From NCBI GenBank assembly GCA_947685225.1, contig CANTUV010000008.1, positions 34,774,001-34,838,000 on the forward strand: a stretch of DNA of 64,000 nt, in the 5' to 3' direction. Positions within the stretch are counted from its first letter, which is position 1. Every line of letters starts with the position of its first letter. The translations under genes and the position numbers were made by a program. The notes under the pieces are model-generated. The model saw nothing but the letters and a program-made list of their open reading frames with translations. It had not been told where the DNA came from and searched no databases. Below, one piece after another: positions 46,737 to 58,667 of this stretch. The stretch is from Garcia nutans. Its lineage: Eukaryota > Streptophyta > Magnoliopsida > Malpighiales > Euphorbiaceae.

Positions 46737-49700
46737 ATGGCTGCTAATAACAATTCCACCTTATCACTGCGATCTATCCTTGAGAAGGAAAAACTAAAAG
46801 AATGTGGGACTAATTTTGTTGACTGGTTTAGGAACCTGAGAATTGTTCTCAAACAAGAGAAAAAGTCCTACGTGCTTGATGAAGCTATCCCTGACCCACC
46901 TCCTGCTGATGCTTCTAATGCTGCTAAGAGTAAGCATAAGAAGCATGTGGATGATTCCAATGACATAGGATGTCTTATGTTGGCTACTATGTGTCCAGGA
47001 CTTTAGAAGGATCTGGAACACTTAGAGGCTTATGAGATGAGTGTGCATCTCAAACAAGCTTTCCAACAACAGGCTATGCAAGATAGGTTTGATACCGTTG
47101 TTGCATTATTTGACTACAAAATGTCTGAAGGTGAATCTGTTAGTGCTCATGTTTTGAAGATGAAAGGCTATCTAGATCACCTTGCTAGACTTGGATACCC
47201 CCTGAGTTTAGAACTCTCCACGGATTTGATCCTACATTCATTGCCTAGCAGTTTCTCACAGTTTGTCATGAACTATAACATGAATGACATGGAGAAATCC
47301 ATTCCTGAGCTACATGGTATGCTCAAAACTGCTAAGGGAAATATCAAAAAGCCTACCCAAATATTGAATGTCAATATTAAACAAATGAAAAAGAAAGCCA
47401 AATATACTAAAGGCAAGGGTAAGGCAAAAGGTGCTAAAGGGTCCAAGGGACAAGCTAAACCAAAACCTGAACCTAAGGCTAAAGTTCCTAAGGAAGGGAC
47501 TTGTTTCCATTGCAACAAGCATGGGTGTTGGAAGAGAAATTGTCAACTCTATTTGGATGAGTTAAAGAAGTTGAAGGGTAGTGCGACTACATCTTCAGGT
47601 ATTTATGTTATAGAAATTAATTTATCTATTCCTTCTTCCTGGGTATTAGATACCAGATGTGGATCTCATTTTTGTACAAATATGCAGGGACTCAAAAGGA
47701 GTAGGATGCTGAAGAAGGGCGAAGTGGACCTACGTGTTGGCAATAGAGCAAGAGTTGCTGCTATAGCTGTAGGAACTTATGAACTTGTTATGCCCAATGG
47801 GTTTTTGTTAATTTTGAACAATTGCTTTTATGTTCCTACTATGAGTAGGAATCTTATTTCAGTATCTGTTTTGGATGATGAAGGTTATTCATTTTTTATT
47901 AAGAATAAGAAATGTTCTATTTTTGATAAAAATGATTTGCTTTATGGTATTGTAAATTCTTATAATGGCCTTTATATACTTAATCTTGATGATTCTAATG
48001 GTAATGATATCTATAACATGACTTCTAAGAGAACTAAGCCAAATGAGTTAAACCCTACTTATTCATGGCATTGTCGCCTTAGCAATATAAATGAGAAATG
48101 CATTTCTAAGCTCCATCAAGATGGATTATTAGATTCATTTGATTTTGAATCATTTGAAACATGTGAGTCTTGTTTGCTTGGTAAGATGACAAAGGATCCT
48201 TTTACTGGGCATAGTGAAAGGGCTAATGATTTATTGGGCTTGATACATACAGATGTATGTGGTCCTTTTAGCATTAGTGCCAGAGGAGGATTTTGATACT
48301 TCATTACTTTTACTGATGATTTCAGTAGGTATGGCTATGTCTACCTAATGAAACATAAGCATGAGTCTTTTGAAATGTTTAGAACTTTTCAAAATGAAGT
48401 ACAAAATCAACTTGGTAAAACAATTAAACAACTTCAATCAGATCGAGGTGGTGAATATTTAAGCCAAGAGTTTGATGATCATCTAAGGGATTGTGGAATT
48501 GTTTCACAACTGACTCCTCCAGAAACTCCACAGTGGAATGGAGCTTTTGAAAGGAGAAATCGAACTCTATTAGATATGGTTCGATCAATGATGAGTCAAG
48601 CGGATCTTCCTTTATCTTTTTGGAATCATGCCTTGGAGACAGCTGCATTCATTCTGAACCGTGTACCATCTAAGGCGGTTGAAAAGACACCATATGAGAT
48701 ATGGACAGGTAAGACACCTAGTTTGTCTTTTCTTAAGATTTGGGGTTGTGAAGCTTATGTGAAAAGACCAGTTTCCTATAAGTTAGCTCCAAAGTCTATC
48801 AAATGTAATTTTGTGGGGTATCCTAAGGAAACTAAATGATACTATTTCTATACTCCTTCAGAGAACAAAGTGTTTGTTGCTCGAAATGGGATCTTTTTGG
48901 AAAAGGAATTTCTTTCTAAGAGAACTAGTGGGCGTATAGTAGAACTTGAGGAAACTCAAGTACCACAAGAAATCATTGAGCCGTCTATAGAGCCTATTAT
49001 AGAACCACAAATAGTTGTGGAGTCTGAAGATGTAACATAAATCCCTCGCAGGTTTGATAGGACACGTCATCAGCCAGAGAGATATGGATTTCTTATGACT
49101 GATGATAGTGAAGTAATGCTCATAGATCAAGATGAGCCTACTACCTATCAAGAAGCTGTGTCAGGTCCAGATTCAGACAAATGGCTTGGAGCCATGAAAT
49201 CTGAGATGTAATCTATGTTTGACAACCAAGTTTGGTCTTTAATTGATCCTCCAGAGGGTATTAAGACTATTGGTTGCAAATGGGTTTTCAAGAAGAAAAC
49301 TGACATGGATGGGAATGTGCAAACCTATAAAGCAAGGCTTGTTACAAAAGGTTTCAAGCAAACTCATGGTATAGACTATGATGAAACCTTTTCACCAGTT
49401 GCTATGCTTAAGTCTGTTAGAATTCTCATTGCCATTGCAGCATACTATGATTATGAGATATGGCAAATGGATTTAAAACCGCTTTCCTTAATGGAAACTT
49501 GCTTGAGGATGTGTACATGACACAACCTGAGGGTTTTGTAAATCCTGAGAATTCTACAAAGGTTTGCAAGCTTCAAAGATCCATTTATGGATTGAAGCAA
49601 GCATCTCGAAGCTGGAATCTTCGTTTTGATGAGACAGTTAGGAACTTTGGTTTCATCAAGAATGAAGATGAACCTTGTGTTTACAAGATGGTTAGTGGGA

Positions 49701-50704
49701 GTGCAGTAGTGTTTTTAGTCTTATATGTGGATAGCATATTACTCATTGGGAATGATATCCCTACCTTGCAAAAGGTTAAGACTTGGTTAGGGAATTCTTT
49801 CTCAATGAAAGACTTAGGTGAGGCTGCCTATATCCTTGGTATAAAGATCTATAGAGATAGATCTAGAAGGATAATTGGCCTGAGTCAAAGTACATACATA
49901 GATAAAGTGTTGAAGAGGTTCAACATGCAAGATTCCAAAAAGGGATTCTTGCCTGTTTCTCATGGCATTCATCTTAGCAAGAGTCAATGTCCTATGACAT
50001 CTGATGAGCGAGATCGAATGAATAAGATTCCTTATGCTTCTGCTATAGGATCTATTATGTATGCCATGTTATGTACTAGACCAGATGTCTCATATCCATT
50101 AAGCGCAACTAGTAGATTTCAAGCTGATCCTGGTGAAGGTCACTGGATAGCTGTCAAGAATATTCTTAAGTACCTTCGAAGGACTAAAGATGTATTCTTG
50201 GTTTATGGAGGTTTGGAAGATGAGCTAGTTGTAAAAGGTTACACAGATGCTACCTTCCAAACTGACATAGATGATTTTAGATCGCAGTCAGGTTTTGTAT
50301 TCACATTGAATGGTGGAGCTGTTAGTTGGAAGAGTTCATAACAAAGCACTGTGGCTGATTCTACAACAGAGGCTGAGTATATAGTAGCATCAGATGCCGC
50401 TAAAGAAGCAGTCTGGTTGAAGAAATTCATCACTGAGCTAGGAGTGGTGCCTAGCATTGCAAATCTTGTGGACATTTATTGTGACAACAATGGTGCCATA
50501 GCACAGGCAAAAGAGCCTAGATCTCATCAAAGGTCCAAGAATATACTCAGGCGTTTTCACCTCATTCGAGACATTATCGATACAGGAGATATCAAGATAT
50601 GCAAAGTTGACACAAATGATAACATAGCAGATCCATTAACAATGCCTCTCTCACGGGTCAAGCATGATCAGCACACTAGATCTATGGGTCTTAGAAATTT
50701 GTAG
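46737..50704 (+). pseudogene. gag-pol: Copia-2 gag-pol polyprotein, broken
   Basis: Single frame from MAANNNSTLSLRSILEKEK to about 49470, then shifted by a one-base loss to the end at 50704. Order: Gag with a CCHC-like knuckle lacking its His (CFHCNKHGCWKRNC), protease with D-T-R instead of D-T-G (VLDTRCGSHF), integrase (LIHTDVCGPF, LQSDRGGEYLS, TPQWNGAFERRNRT), RT (GCKWVFKKKTDMDGN, YGLKQASRSWN) with YVDS in place of YVDD, and RNase H (DIYCDNNGAIAQAKEPRSH). Stops lie at 47004, 48294, 48837, 49038, 49209 and 50339. Three catalytic or metal-binding residues are lost besides the stops, so it cannot act on its own. Confidence 0.93.
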
Positions 50705-50710
50705 GCCTAG

Positions 50711-50724
50711 TGCAAGTGGGAGAT
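50711..50724 (+). promoter_or_regulatory. Copia-2 polypurine tract
   Basis: GCAAGTGGGAGAT immediately before the 3' LTR, the usual copia form. Confidence 0.85.
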
Positions 50725-52017
50725 TGTTAGTGTATGTGCCCTAGGCCATTTATTTGGATCTTTATGTTATACATTCATTATTAATAAATGAGGTTTTATT
50801 ATCATTATTGTTTGTTTGCATGTTAAACAATTTTGATATTTGTCCCTGGTTTATTATTGTTATAGAGATAAAAAAAATAATTCTTAACCAGTATGAACAT
50901 TGATTTGATAATCATCAGATGGTTATGTGTATAGTGATACAAATCAATTTCATAGATACTTGTTAGAGAACAATGTATTGGATAGACCCATCATGAGATT
51001 ACTACATGGGTTAGTGTCATAAGTAAATCTCATGATAGTTATGTATTAATTCTTTGACTTGAGATTGTCATAGTTTCCAATATAAGGACTATTATATTTT
51101 GACATGATCAAACATTATCCGTAACTGGATAGTAATAAAGGTTATGATCATATACGATAGAAATTATGTAGAGGATAATGAACAATCAAGATAGAATTTG
51201 TCCCTCTCTTTGAGAGAGATATCTTTTGGGCCCCTCGATGAGTGAGACTGTGAAATGCATGGCCGTGCTCAAATGAATTGATAGTGTGATCAATTTCATT
51301 TATTTTTATCAGTCTACTTGGAGATCGAGTAATCATAAGTTTGAACAATATAAGTATGACGTTGACCATGACTTATGTTCAAGCTAGATATCGTGTGACA
51401 AAGGGATTAATGCATGTACTATTATTAGGCAAATTGGACATTCCTTATATTAACTGGGTAGTTGTAACGCCTTGCTAGAGGCCAATTACGACTTGTTGGT
51501 TTAATAGAGATTAAATTGACTGCCAATTAATATGGGCCTATCGGGTCACACACAAGAATGCGCTTTGGGATGGATATAATATTAATAATATTAATATTAG
51601 ATAATAATATTTGTTATTACATTATTAGATAATATATTAAGAATCCATATTAGATTTGGATTCTGAATTTGACTTACCTTATCCAATTTCAAATTGGATT
51701 CTGGAGTGAATATATTCACTCCAGACGTTAAGTTTTCTCATAGGAACCCTAATACGTTTTAGAGAAAATGTTTTTTCAGCCTTCGCCATTGTAGAGAGCT
51801 AGCACTCCAGACGGTAGCATTCGTGTGGATACGCGATAGAGTGTGTTTCATAATCGAGGCATCTCTTCCAAACTATGATTTCGAATCATCAACAGGTTAG
51901 TTCTTTGAACACTTTTGTCAAATTAAACGAACAGCATGGATCCTGATGGTAAATCAAAGATCAAAATTTTTCCGCTGCGTGTTTTTGGTTTGCTGTGATC
52001 ACGTTGATTTCCTAACA
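50725..52017 (+). repeat. Copia-2 3' LTR
   Basis: 1293 bp, TG...CA, paired with 40993-42283. Followed by TSD GTTTA. Confidence 0.94.
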
Positions 52018-54378
52018 GTTTAGGCCCTATCTAGATCAGTTTGTAGTGGTCTTTATTGATGATATTTTGGTGTATTCACGTAATGAAGAGGATCATGAAA
52101 ACATTTGCGAATTGTGTTGCAGACTTTGAGAGAGAAGCAATTGTATGCTAAGCTGTCGAAGTGTGAGTTTTGGCTTGATCAAGTAACTTTTCTAGGTCAT
52201 ATAGTTTCAGCAGATGGTATAAGAGTTTATCCGAGTAAAGTTGAGGCTATTTTGAATTGGAATCCATCGAAGTCTGTAACTGAAGTTAGAAGTTTTATGG
52301 GTTTGGCAGGCTATTATCGACGCTTTGTGAAAGATTTTTCTTTGATAGCTACTCCACTCACCAGATTACTTCGAAAGAGAGTTAGATTTGTGTGGATAGA
52401 TCAGTGTCAAGCTAGTTTTGAGCAATTGAAGGAGATGTTGACTCGAGCTCCTGTTCTTACTTTACCTGTGGAAGATAAACCTTATGTGATTTACAGTGAT
52501 GCTTCACATAATGGTTTAGGTTGTGTTTTGATGCAAGAGGGTAAAGTTAAAGCTTATGCTTCTCTGCAGTTGAAACCGCATGAGCTTAATTATCCGACGC
52601 ATAATTTGGAATTGGCAGCTATAGTGTTTGCTTTGAAGATTTGGCGACATTATTTGTATAGGGAGAAGTGTTTTATCTTCACAGATCATAAGAGTTTGAA
52701 ATATTTGGGGGTTCAGAGAGAGCTATATCTTCGGCAGAGACGGTGGTTGGAATTGATCAAAGACTACGACTGTTTGATTGATTATCATCCTGGTAAGGCA
52801 AATGTTGTTACTGATGCCTTGAGCCGGAAGTCTTTGGCAGGTTTAACTGTTTATTCGCTCACGTTGCTTGTTGAGTTGAGAACATTGCATGCGAGTTTTG
52901 AATCATGTGATGATGGATTGTTGGCTCAGTTGCATTTGAGGCCGGTATTGTTGGATCAAATTAAAGAAGCTCAATTGGCAGATGAGAAAATTCAGAAGAT
53001 TGTTTCAGATTGCCAAAATGGGGAGAACCATGAATTTCATGTGAGAAGTGATGGTAGTCTGTGGTTCAAAGATAGGTTGTGTGTTCCTGATGATGCTAGT
53101 TTGAGAAAGGTTATTTTAGAGGAAGCACACCAATCAATTTTTGCTATGCACCCTGGAAGTACAAAGATGTATCATGATTTGAAGCAGCATTATTGGTGGT
53201 CAGGTATGAAGAGGGACATAGCGGAGTTTGTATCTAAATGTCTCACTTGTCAGAGGGTGAAAGCTGAGAATCAAGTTCCAACAGGGTTGCTTCAACCTTT
53301 ATTAGTGCCAGAATGGAAATGGGAACGTGTGACAATGGATTTTGTGTCTGGTTTGCCATTGACTCAGAAGAAGCATGATGCTATTTGGGTGATTATTGAT
53401 CGCTTGATGAAGATAGCTCATTTTCTTCCTGTTAGAATGGACTATTCTCTTGAGAAGTTGGCTGAGCTGTATATTAGTGAGATAGTGAAGTTACATGGAG
53501 TTCCAATTTCTTTAGTGTCTGATCGAGATCCCTAGGTTACTTCAAGGTTTTAGAAGAGTTTAGATGGTGCTTTGGGTTCTCGATTGCACTTTAGCACTGC
53601 TTTTCATCCGCAGACAGATGGGCAGTCAGAGAGAGTGATATAGATTTTAGAGGATATGTTGAGGAGCTGTGTTATTGATTTTTCTAGAAGTTGGGACAGA
53701 TTTTTTCCACTTGTGGAATTTGCTTACAACAACAGTCATCAATCCAGTATTGGAATGGCACCATTTGAGGCATTGTATGGTAGAAGATGTAGAATGCCTC
53801 TGTGTTGGAATGAAGTTGGAGAAGGCAAGTTGGTTGGTCCTGATTTGATTAAAGAAACAGAAGAGAAAGTGAAGATAATTCGGGATTGATTGAAAGCAGC
53901 TTCAGATCGGCAAAAATCTTATTCAGATTTGAAGAGGAGAGACATAGAGTTTGATGTTGGAGATAAAGTATTTTTGAATGTGTCTCCTTGGAAAAATATT
54001 TTGAGATTTGGTGGAAAAGGGAAGCTAAGTCCTCATTTTATTGGACCATATGAAGTTTTAGAAAGAGTTGGACCAGTTGCTTATCGACTTGCTTTGCCGC
54101 CTGAGTTAGATAGAATCCATAATGTCTTCCATGTTTCTATGCTACGGAGGTACAGATCAAATCCATCTCATGTTCTGTCAGTTGAATCTATTGAGGTGAG
54201 CTCGGATCTGACATTTGAAGAAGAACCAATTGCTATTTTGGCACATGAAGTGAAAGAGTTGAGAAATAAGAAAGTGCCACTTGTAAAGGTTCTTTGGAAG
54301 AATCATGCAAAGGAAGAGGCAACTTGGGAGAGTGAACAAGCGATGCGAGAACAGTATCCTAAGTTGTTTCAGAATTGA
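52018..54378 (+). pseudogene. pol: Chromo-2 RT-RNase H-integrase-chromodomain (3' half), broken
   Basis: Resumes exactly where Copia-2 interrupted RT. Shows the RT active site VVFIDDILVYS, RNase H (YSDASHNGLGC), the integrase zinc region (LTCQRVKAENQ) and core (MDFVSGLPLTQKKHDAIW), the gypsy integrase C-terminus (LSPHFIGPYEVLERVGPVAY, IHNVFHVSMLRRY) and a group II chromodomain (VKVLWKNHAKEEATWE, MREQYPKLFQ). A missing base near 52100 shifts the frame; further stops lie at 53533, about 53551 and about 53641, and a TGA at 53887. The chromodomain would direct integration to heterochromatin marked on histone H3 in this clade. The natural stop is 54376-54378. Confidence 0.93.
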
Positions 54379-54388
54379 TATCAGGTAA

Positions 54389-54424
54389 TTTCGAGGACGA
54401 AATTTCTTTTTAGAGGGGGAGAAT
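54389..54424 (+). promoter_or_regulatory. Chromo-2 3' hairpin and polypurine tract
   Basis: TTTCGAGGACGAAA at 54389-54402, then TAGAGGGGGAGAAT at 54411-54424 against the 3' LTR. Confidence 0.85.
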
Positions 54425-57043
54425 TGTAATATCCCAAAGTATGCCCTAGAAGTTTTGGTATTATGGTTGTATTTGGATTTAATGTTTATGTTTGTGTGGG
54501 AAGAGAATAGAAGTAATGAGGAGAGTGAATATGTTGTATATATTGAGATATATACAACATATACAAGTCAAAAGAAGTGAAAAGTCAAAGAAAGAGTTAA
54601 TTTTTATTAATTAATTAATAGGAAATTAATTAAGTGGAATTTGAGTGAGTGGAAGTGGATGGAGATATTTTGAATATTTTATTGATTAAACGAATGGAAG
54701 AGAATTTATTTGGATTATTTTATTATTATTTTTGCTTGGTGGAGAGGATTTTGAGGAGAGAGAAGGTTGAGTGTTTGACTTTGTTTTCTTCTTTCTTTCT
54801 TTCTTCTTCGTGCATATTCATTTTCTTTCCTTTTCTTTTGTTTGTTTGGCCGACACTCCATAACAAGGAGTAAGAGAGAGATTTGATCTTCCAAACTCAA
54901 GATTGAAGGAAGTTTTCAAGTAATCAAGTTGGAAATTTAAGAGTTTGTTCATCCTTGGTAAGTTTTTCACTTGATTCTTTGATTTCTTTGAGTTTGTGAG
55001 TTGAGGTTATGGTTGATATGTGTTGGTTTGATTGTGGTGTGTTTTAGAGTGTTTGGTCTATTGATTATGGATTTTGGGGTTGGATTGAAGGAAAGAGTAA
55101 GTTTGTTGGAAGAGAAAGTGTTGTGGTTGTGTTTTGGGTTTGTGGTGATGATATGATTTGTGTGATGTATGTTTTGTATTGTTATGGTGTTTTTGCAAGT
55201 TATTATGGTTTATGGGTGTGTTTAGTTAAGTTTGTTTGAAGTGGAAAATGGTGGAAGAAAGTGGTTTGTTGGATGTAGTGTTGATGTTGTCGGAATCTGT
55301 ATTTTTGGCCTGACACGCCCATGAGCACGGCCAGGTCTTTGGGCGTGTCAATGGTTTTGTGTTCTTGGATGGGTGACACAAGCAGTGACACGTCCATGTT
55401 GCTGAGCGTGTCATAGCTACTGTGTTGGTGAAGGTTTGACACAGCCATGAGCACGCCCGTGTTGTTGGACGTGTCAATGTTTCTGTGAGATAGAATGTAT
55501 TACACGGTCAGGGACACGCCCGTGTGGTTGAGCTTGTCATGTGTAGAGTTTGCCCTAGTTGGTTCTTATTCATATTATCTCATGTGTATTTGTATTAAGG
55601 GTGTATTATTCCTTTTGGATTAGGTTGAGAAGAGGTTGTATTGCCTTAATCCTAGTAGTGAAGAATTCTTGGAAGGGGAAGGGTATAGATTGGTGTGAGT
55701 TGTCCTTGAGGTAAGTACAAACCCTATATTATTGCATACATGTATATGATTATGAAACTTGACACATTTGGTTGTAAATTTGTTAAGTAAACTATTGTAT
55801 TGTTGTTGTATATTAATAATGTTATGTCTTCCATAATGTGAACTTTGTGGAATGTATGTTAAAGATTCTAAAGATATGTTGATGCAATGAAATATGAAAT
55901 ATGATATGTGAAAGGTATGATGATATGATGAATTGCCTTAATGTGATTTGAGATATGATGAAATGTGAAGCCATTGTTGTTGGCTATGATAGTGCAAATG
56001 AAATATAATTGGGGCATGATTGCCTAGTTTGATTATGGAAGTGAAATGAGAAATGAATTGAAAAGAGATTGATAAAGAGATAAATGAAATGATTGTGTGC
56101 CTAATATGTTATTCGATTTTCAGAGTTCTGGGTTTGGCGGCATGCCTATGAATCACTGGATAGGTGAAAAGACCGGGTCGTAAGCCGATTCCAGTTGAAA
56201 AATGTGAAATATATGAAATAATGTTTTTGGGGTGAAAAGACTGGGTCGTAAGCCTCAAAAACAGTAACAGTCTAGCCGGGTTGAGGATCACCTCGGGTCT
56301 AGCCGGGTTGAGGTCCAAGAGATTGGGTCTGTTACACTATCCATGGATAGAGATATATATATATATATCGCCTACGGGCTTGATGATAGTGATTATGGAC
56401 CAAACCAGTAACTCTGAACTTTGAATAACATATTAGTTTTTTTTTGGGCCCATGATTGTGTTTGTTTTCAATGTGAATCATGAATGGAGGAATAAATGAA
56501 TATTGATATCCATGTTTGTTTTTGTTTAAATGTGAATTATGAATTATGAAACAATTGAATGATAAAATGAAGAATAATGTTATGAAATATGACATTTGCA
56601 TTTCATTATAACATATTGTTTATTGTGGTTTGTACCACTAAGCCGTTGGCTTAGCGCGATTGTGGTTCATCGCGCAGGTGACAGGGTAGAACCAGAGAGT
56701 TCAGCTAGACCGAGTTGAGTCTAGATTCTGAAGCATTGATTTAGGGTTTAAAGATCAAAGACAAACTGCCAAACATGTATAACTTTTATGCTTTGAAAAA
56801 CATGGATTTTGATATATATATATATGTATTTGTAAATACCATTATGTTTTCCGCTGCGTATTACATAAATGTTTTATATATTGTACTCTATAATATGGTT
56901 TGAATGTTTTCAAGTTTTCTCATATTAATGTTAAAAGGAATGAGTGGTTTGTTTAGTAAACCGTAGCATTCATATATTCAGTATACGTATATTACGGATA
57001 CAGTGGTATGTAGTGTGCGTATATGGGGTATAGGGGTGTTACA
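54425..57043 (+). repeat. Chromo-2 3' LTR
   Basis: 2619 bp. Contains a perfect 11 bp stem TGACACGCCCA (55311-55321) / TGGGCGTGTCA (55340-55350) at the head of the CACG motif array, and the intact TAAGCCGTTGGCTTA and GCGCGAT...ATCGCGC pair near 56640-56676. The right TSD CTGCC follows at 57044-57048. Confidence 0.94.
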
Positions 57044-57048
57044 CTGCC

Positions 57049-57442
57049 ACAGTACTGGACTGCCCTCATGGGCCCTCTAGCAGGATTTGTTTATTTGGCT
57101 TAAATGGTGTACAAACCATTCAAGTTGCCTCCCCAGATCGAACACCTGACCTCTCCCTTAAGAGAGCCAGCGAGCGCAATCCAGTACCAATTCCTCCAGT
57201 GGAAGAATTGGTACTGGATTGCGCTCGCTGGCTCTCTTAAGAGAGAGGTCAGGTGTTCGATCCGGGGAGGCGACTTGAATGGTTTGTACACCATTTAAGC
57301 CAAATAAACAAATCCTGCTGGAGCGCCCGTGAGTGTAATCCATTACTATGGTAGGCCTGTTGGGTTGAGGGCGAGTCAAAGGGCCCAGGATCACCTGACA
57401 GCTGGGCCGGTGACCGTCCGGGCAACTGAGTGGGATGCTACA
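57049..57442. repeat. GC-rich inverted repeat, right part (end of unit R and unit F2)
   Basis: 57049-57198 completes reverse unit R begun at 33226. One base later unit F2 starts (57200-57442, 243 bp, TGGAAGAATTGG to GGGATGCTACA), the same length as F1. On the opposite strand the unit reads TGTAGCATCCC...CAATTCTTCCA (F2) or CAATTCCTCCA (R), i.e. TG...CA like a small LTR. The last base abuts Tat-B gag. Confidence 0.85.
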
Positions 57443-58149
57443 CTACAACCCTTAAATCCTCGTCCTTTGCCTAACCCTCTCCCACCTAATTTTGACACCA
57501 AAGCATTTTGTCAATTTCACCAAATGCAAGGACATGACACAGATAGATGTGTGAGGTTGAGACATGAGATTCAAAATCTAATTGATAATGGGAAGCTACC
57601 CGAGCCCAACAAGCCAAAACCAAAGACAACCCCTTACCAAAATTCAATAGGATACCACCACCGGCAACCTTCATGTTTGGAGGAGGTTTGCATGAGGACT
57701 TTGTCATGTCTTCTTTTCAAGATGTGGATGAGAAAGCAACCAAAGAAGAAGAGGCATTTGTCAAAATTGAACAAGCTATGATGGGTGGAGAAGTAGCAAT
57801 TTGTGTTGTCAATGGGTTTTGGGATTCAAGTGATAGTGATGATGATATAGTATCCAAGAAGGAGGAGTGGACCTGGTCCAAGCTCGAAGAAGATGAGGTG
57901 ATGTATACTAGATCTGATATGCCTTACGCAAGGCCACCACCAAAGGAGATAGAAACTAATAAGGGGAAGGAAGTTGAAATAGAAGAAGATGATGTTGTGC
58001 TCAAGCAATTGAAAAGAACCCAAGCAAGTGTTAGCATTTGGGACTTATTAGCTACTTCTAAAAGGCACCGAGAAACTATGGCCAAAGCCTTAGCTAGCAT
58101 GCCAATTTCTAGCACGACAATGTCCAGCCAAAGAAGAGTGAGAAGATGA
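57443..58149 (+). pseudogene. gag: Tat-B gag C-terminal region
   Basis: LQPLNPRPLPNPLPPNF then a zinc-knuckle-like CQFHQMQGHDTDRC with RLRHEIQNLID, typical of Tat Gag. A frameshift near 57640-57660 moves reading to the frame MFGGGLHEDFVMSSFQDVDE, which continues through an acidic linker to VLKQLKRTQASVSIWDLLA and stops at 58149. The N-terminal half of Gag is missing. Confidence 0.85.
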
Positions 58150-58223
58150 GCTTCCAACCACTTGACAAGATCTTTGTCAAAGCTCTAGATATGGGACCAC
58201 TCTAAGGAAAGCCTGAGCCAATC

Positions 58224-58610
58224 ATGTTCATGGGTAAGTTAATCCCCGGTTTTGAAATTTTTGCAGATGTTGCTGAGCTAGTGGAGCAAGTGAAGAAAGA
58301 GCTCACCCTGTCAATAAACAAAGAGAAGAATGAAGTTGCCCTGAAAGCCGAGAAGACTCTGGAAGAGATTGCTGCCTTGGTTGAAGAAAAGTTTGAAGAC
58401 ATCCTGCTTTATGATTCTGAGAACAATGATTTTGATTTTGATTTTAATTTGTCTGCTTTGTATGAGGATGATGATGTTTTCTTTTCCAAAATGAATGCAA
58501 TAAAGTCTGATTTTGCTTACTTGTGTGATGTTTCTCCTGATGGTTGCATACATTCAAATAGCAGTTACATGAGCATCTTTAATATTAATTCTGTTAACAC
58601 AAATCATTAA
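58224..58610 (+). pseudogene. Tat-B region between gag and RT, protease not recognised
   Basis: The frame starts MFMGKLIPGFEIFADVAELV, then a charged helical stretch and an acidic Asp/Phe-rich tail (FDFDFNLSALYEDDD). Tat elements usually have an aspartic protease here, but I see no D-[ST]-G or DNGS motif; it may have been deleted. What remains is not assigned. Confidence 0.45.
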
Positions 58611-58667
58611 ATTTGGGAACAACTGAAAATCCTAGAAACATTAGCATAGCATCCGACCTTACTCCTG

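Larger units (their letters stand above)
40993..52017 (+). mobile_element. Copia-2, full-length Ty1/copia retrotransposon, defective
   Basis: LTRs 40993-42283 (1291 bp) and 50725-52017 (1293 bp), TSD GTTTA at 40988-40992 and 52018-52022, primer site and purine tract present. Its long leader hosts a solo LTR (42725-45545). Gag-pol has the copia order protease-integrase-RT-RNase H but holds several stops and a frameshift. Lineage within Ty1/copia not assigned. Confidence 0.94.
33329..57043 (+). mobile_element. Chromo-2, Tekay/Del-type chromovirus hosting two further insertions
   Basis: LTRs at 33329-35962 (2634 bp) and 54425-57043 (2619 bp), TSD CTGCC at 33324-33328 and 57044-57048. Without the inserted solo LTR (36227-38784) and Copia-2 (40993-52017) the interior is a gag-pol colinear with Chromo-1 but retaining the full integrase and chromodomain. 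Every gene segment carries stops or frameshifts. Confidence 0.95.

Noticed and set aside
57100..57298. Mirror ORFs on both strands (57100-57294 and 57104-57298)
   Set aside because: They are the inverted units R and F2 read on opposite strands, not genes.
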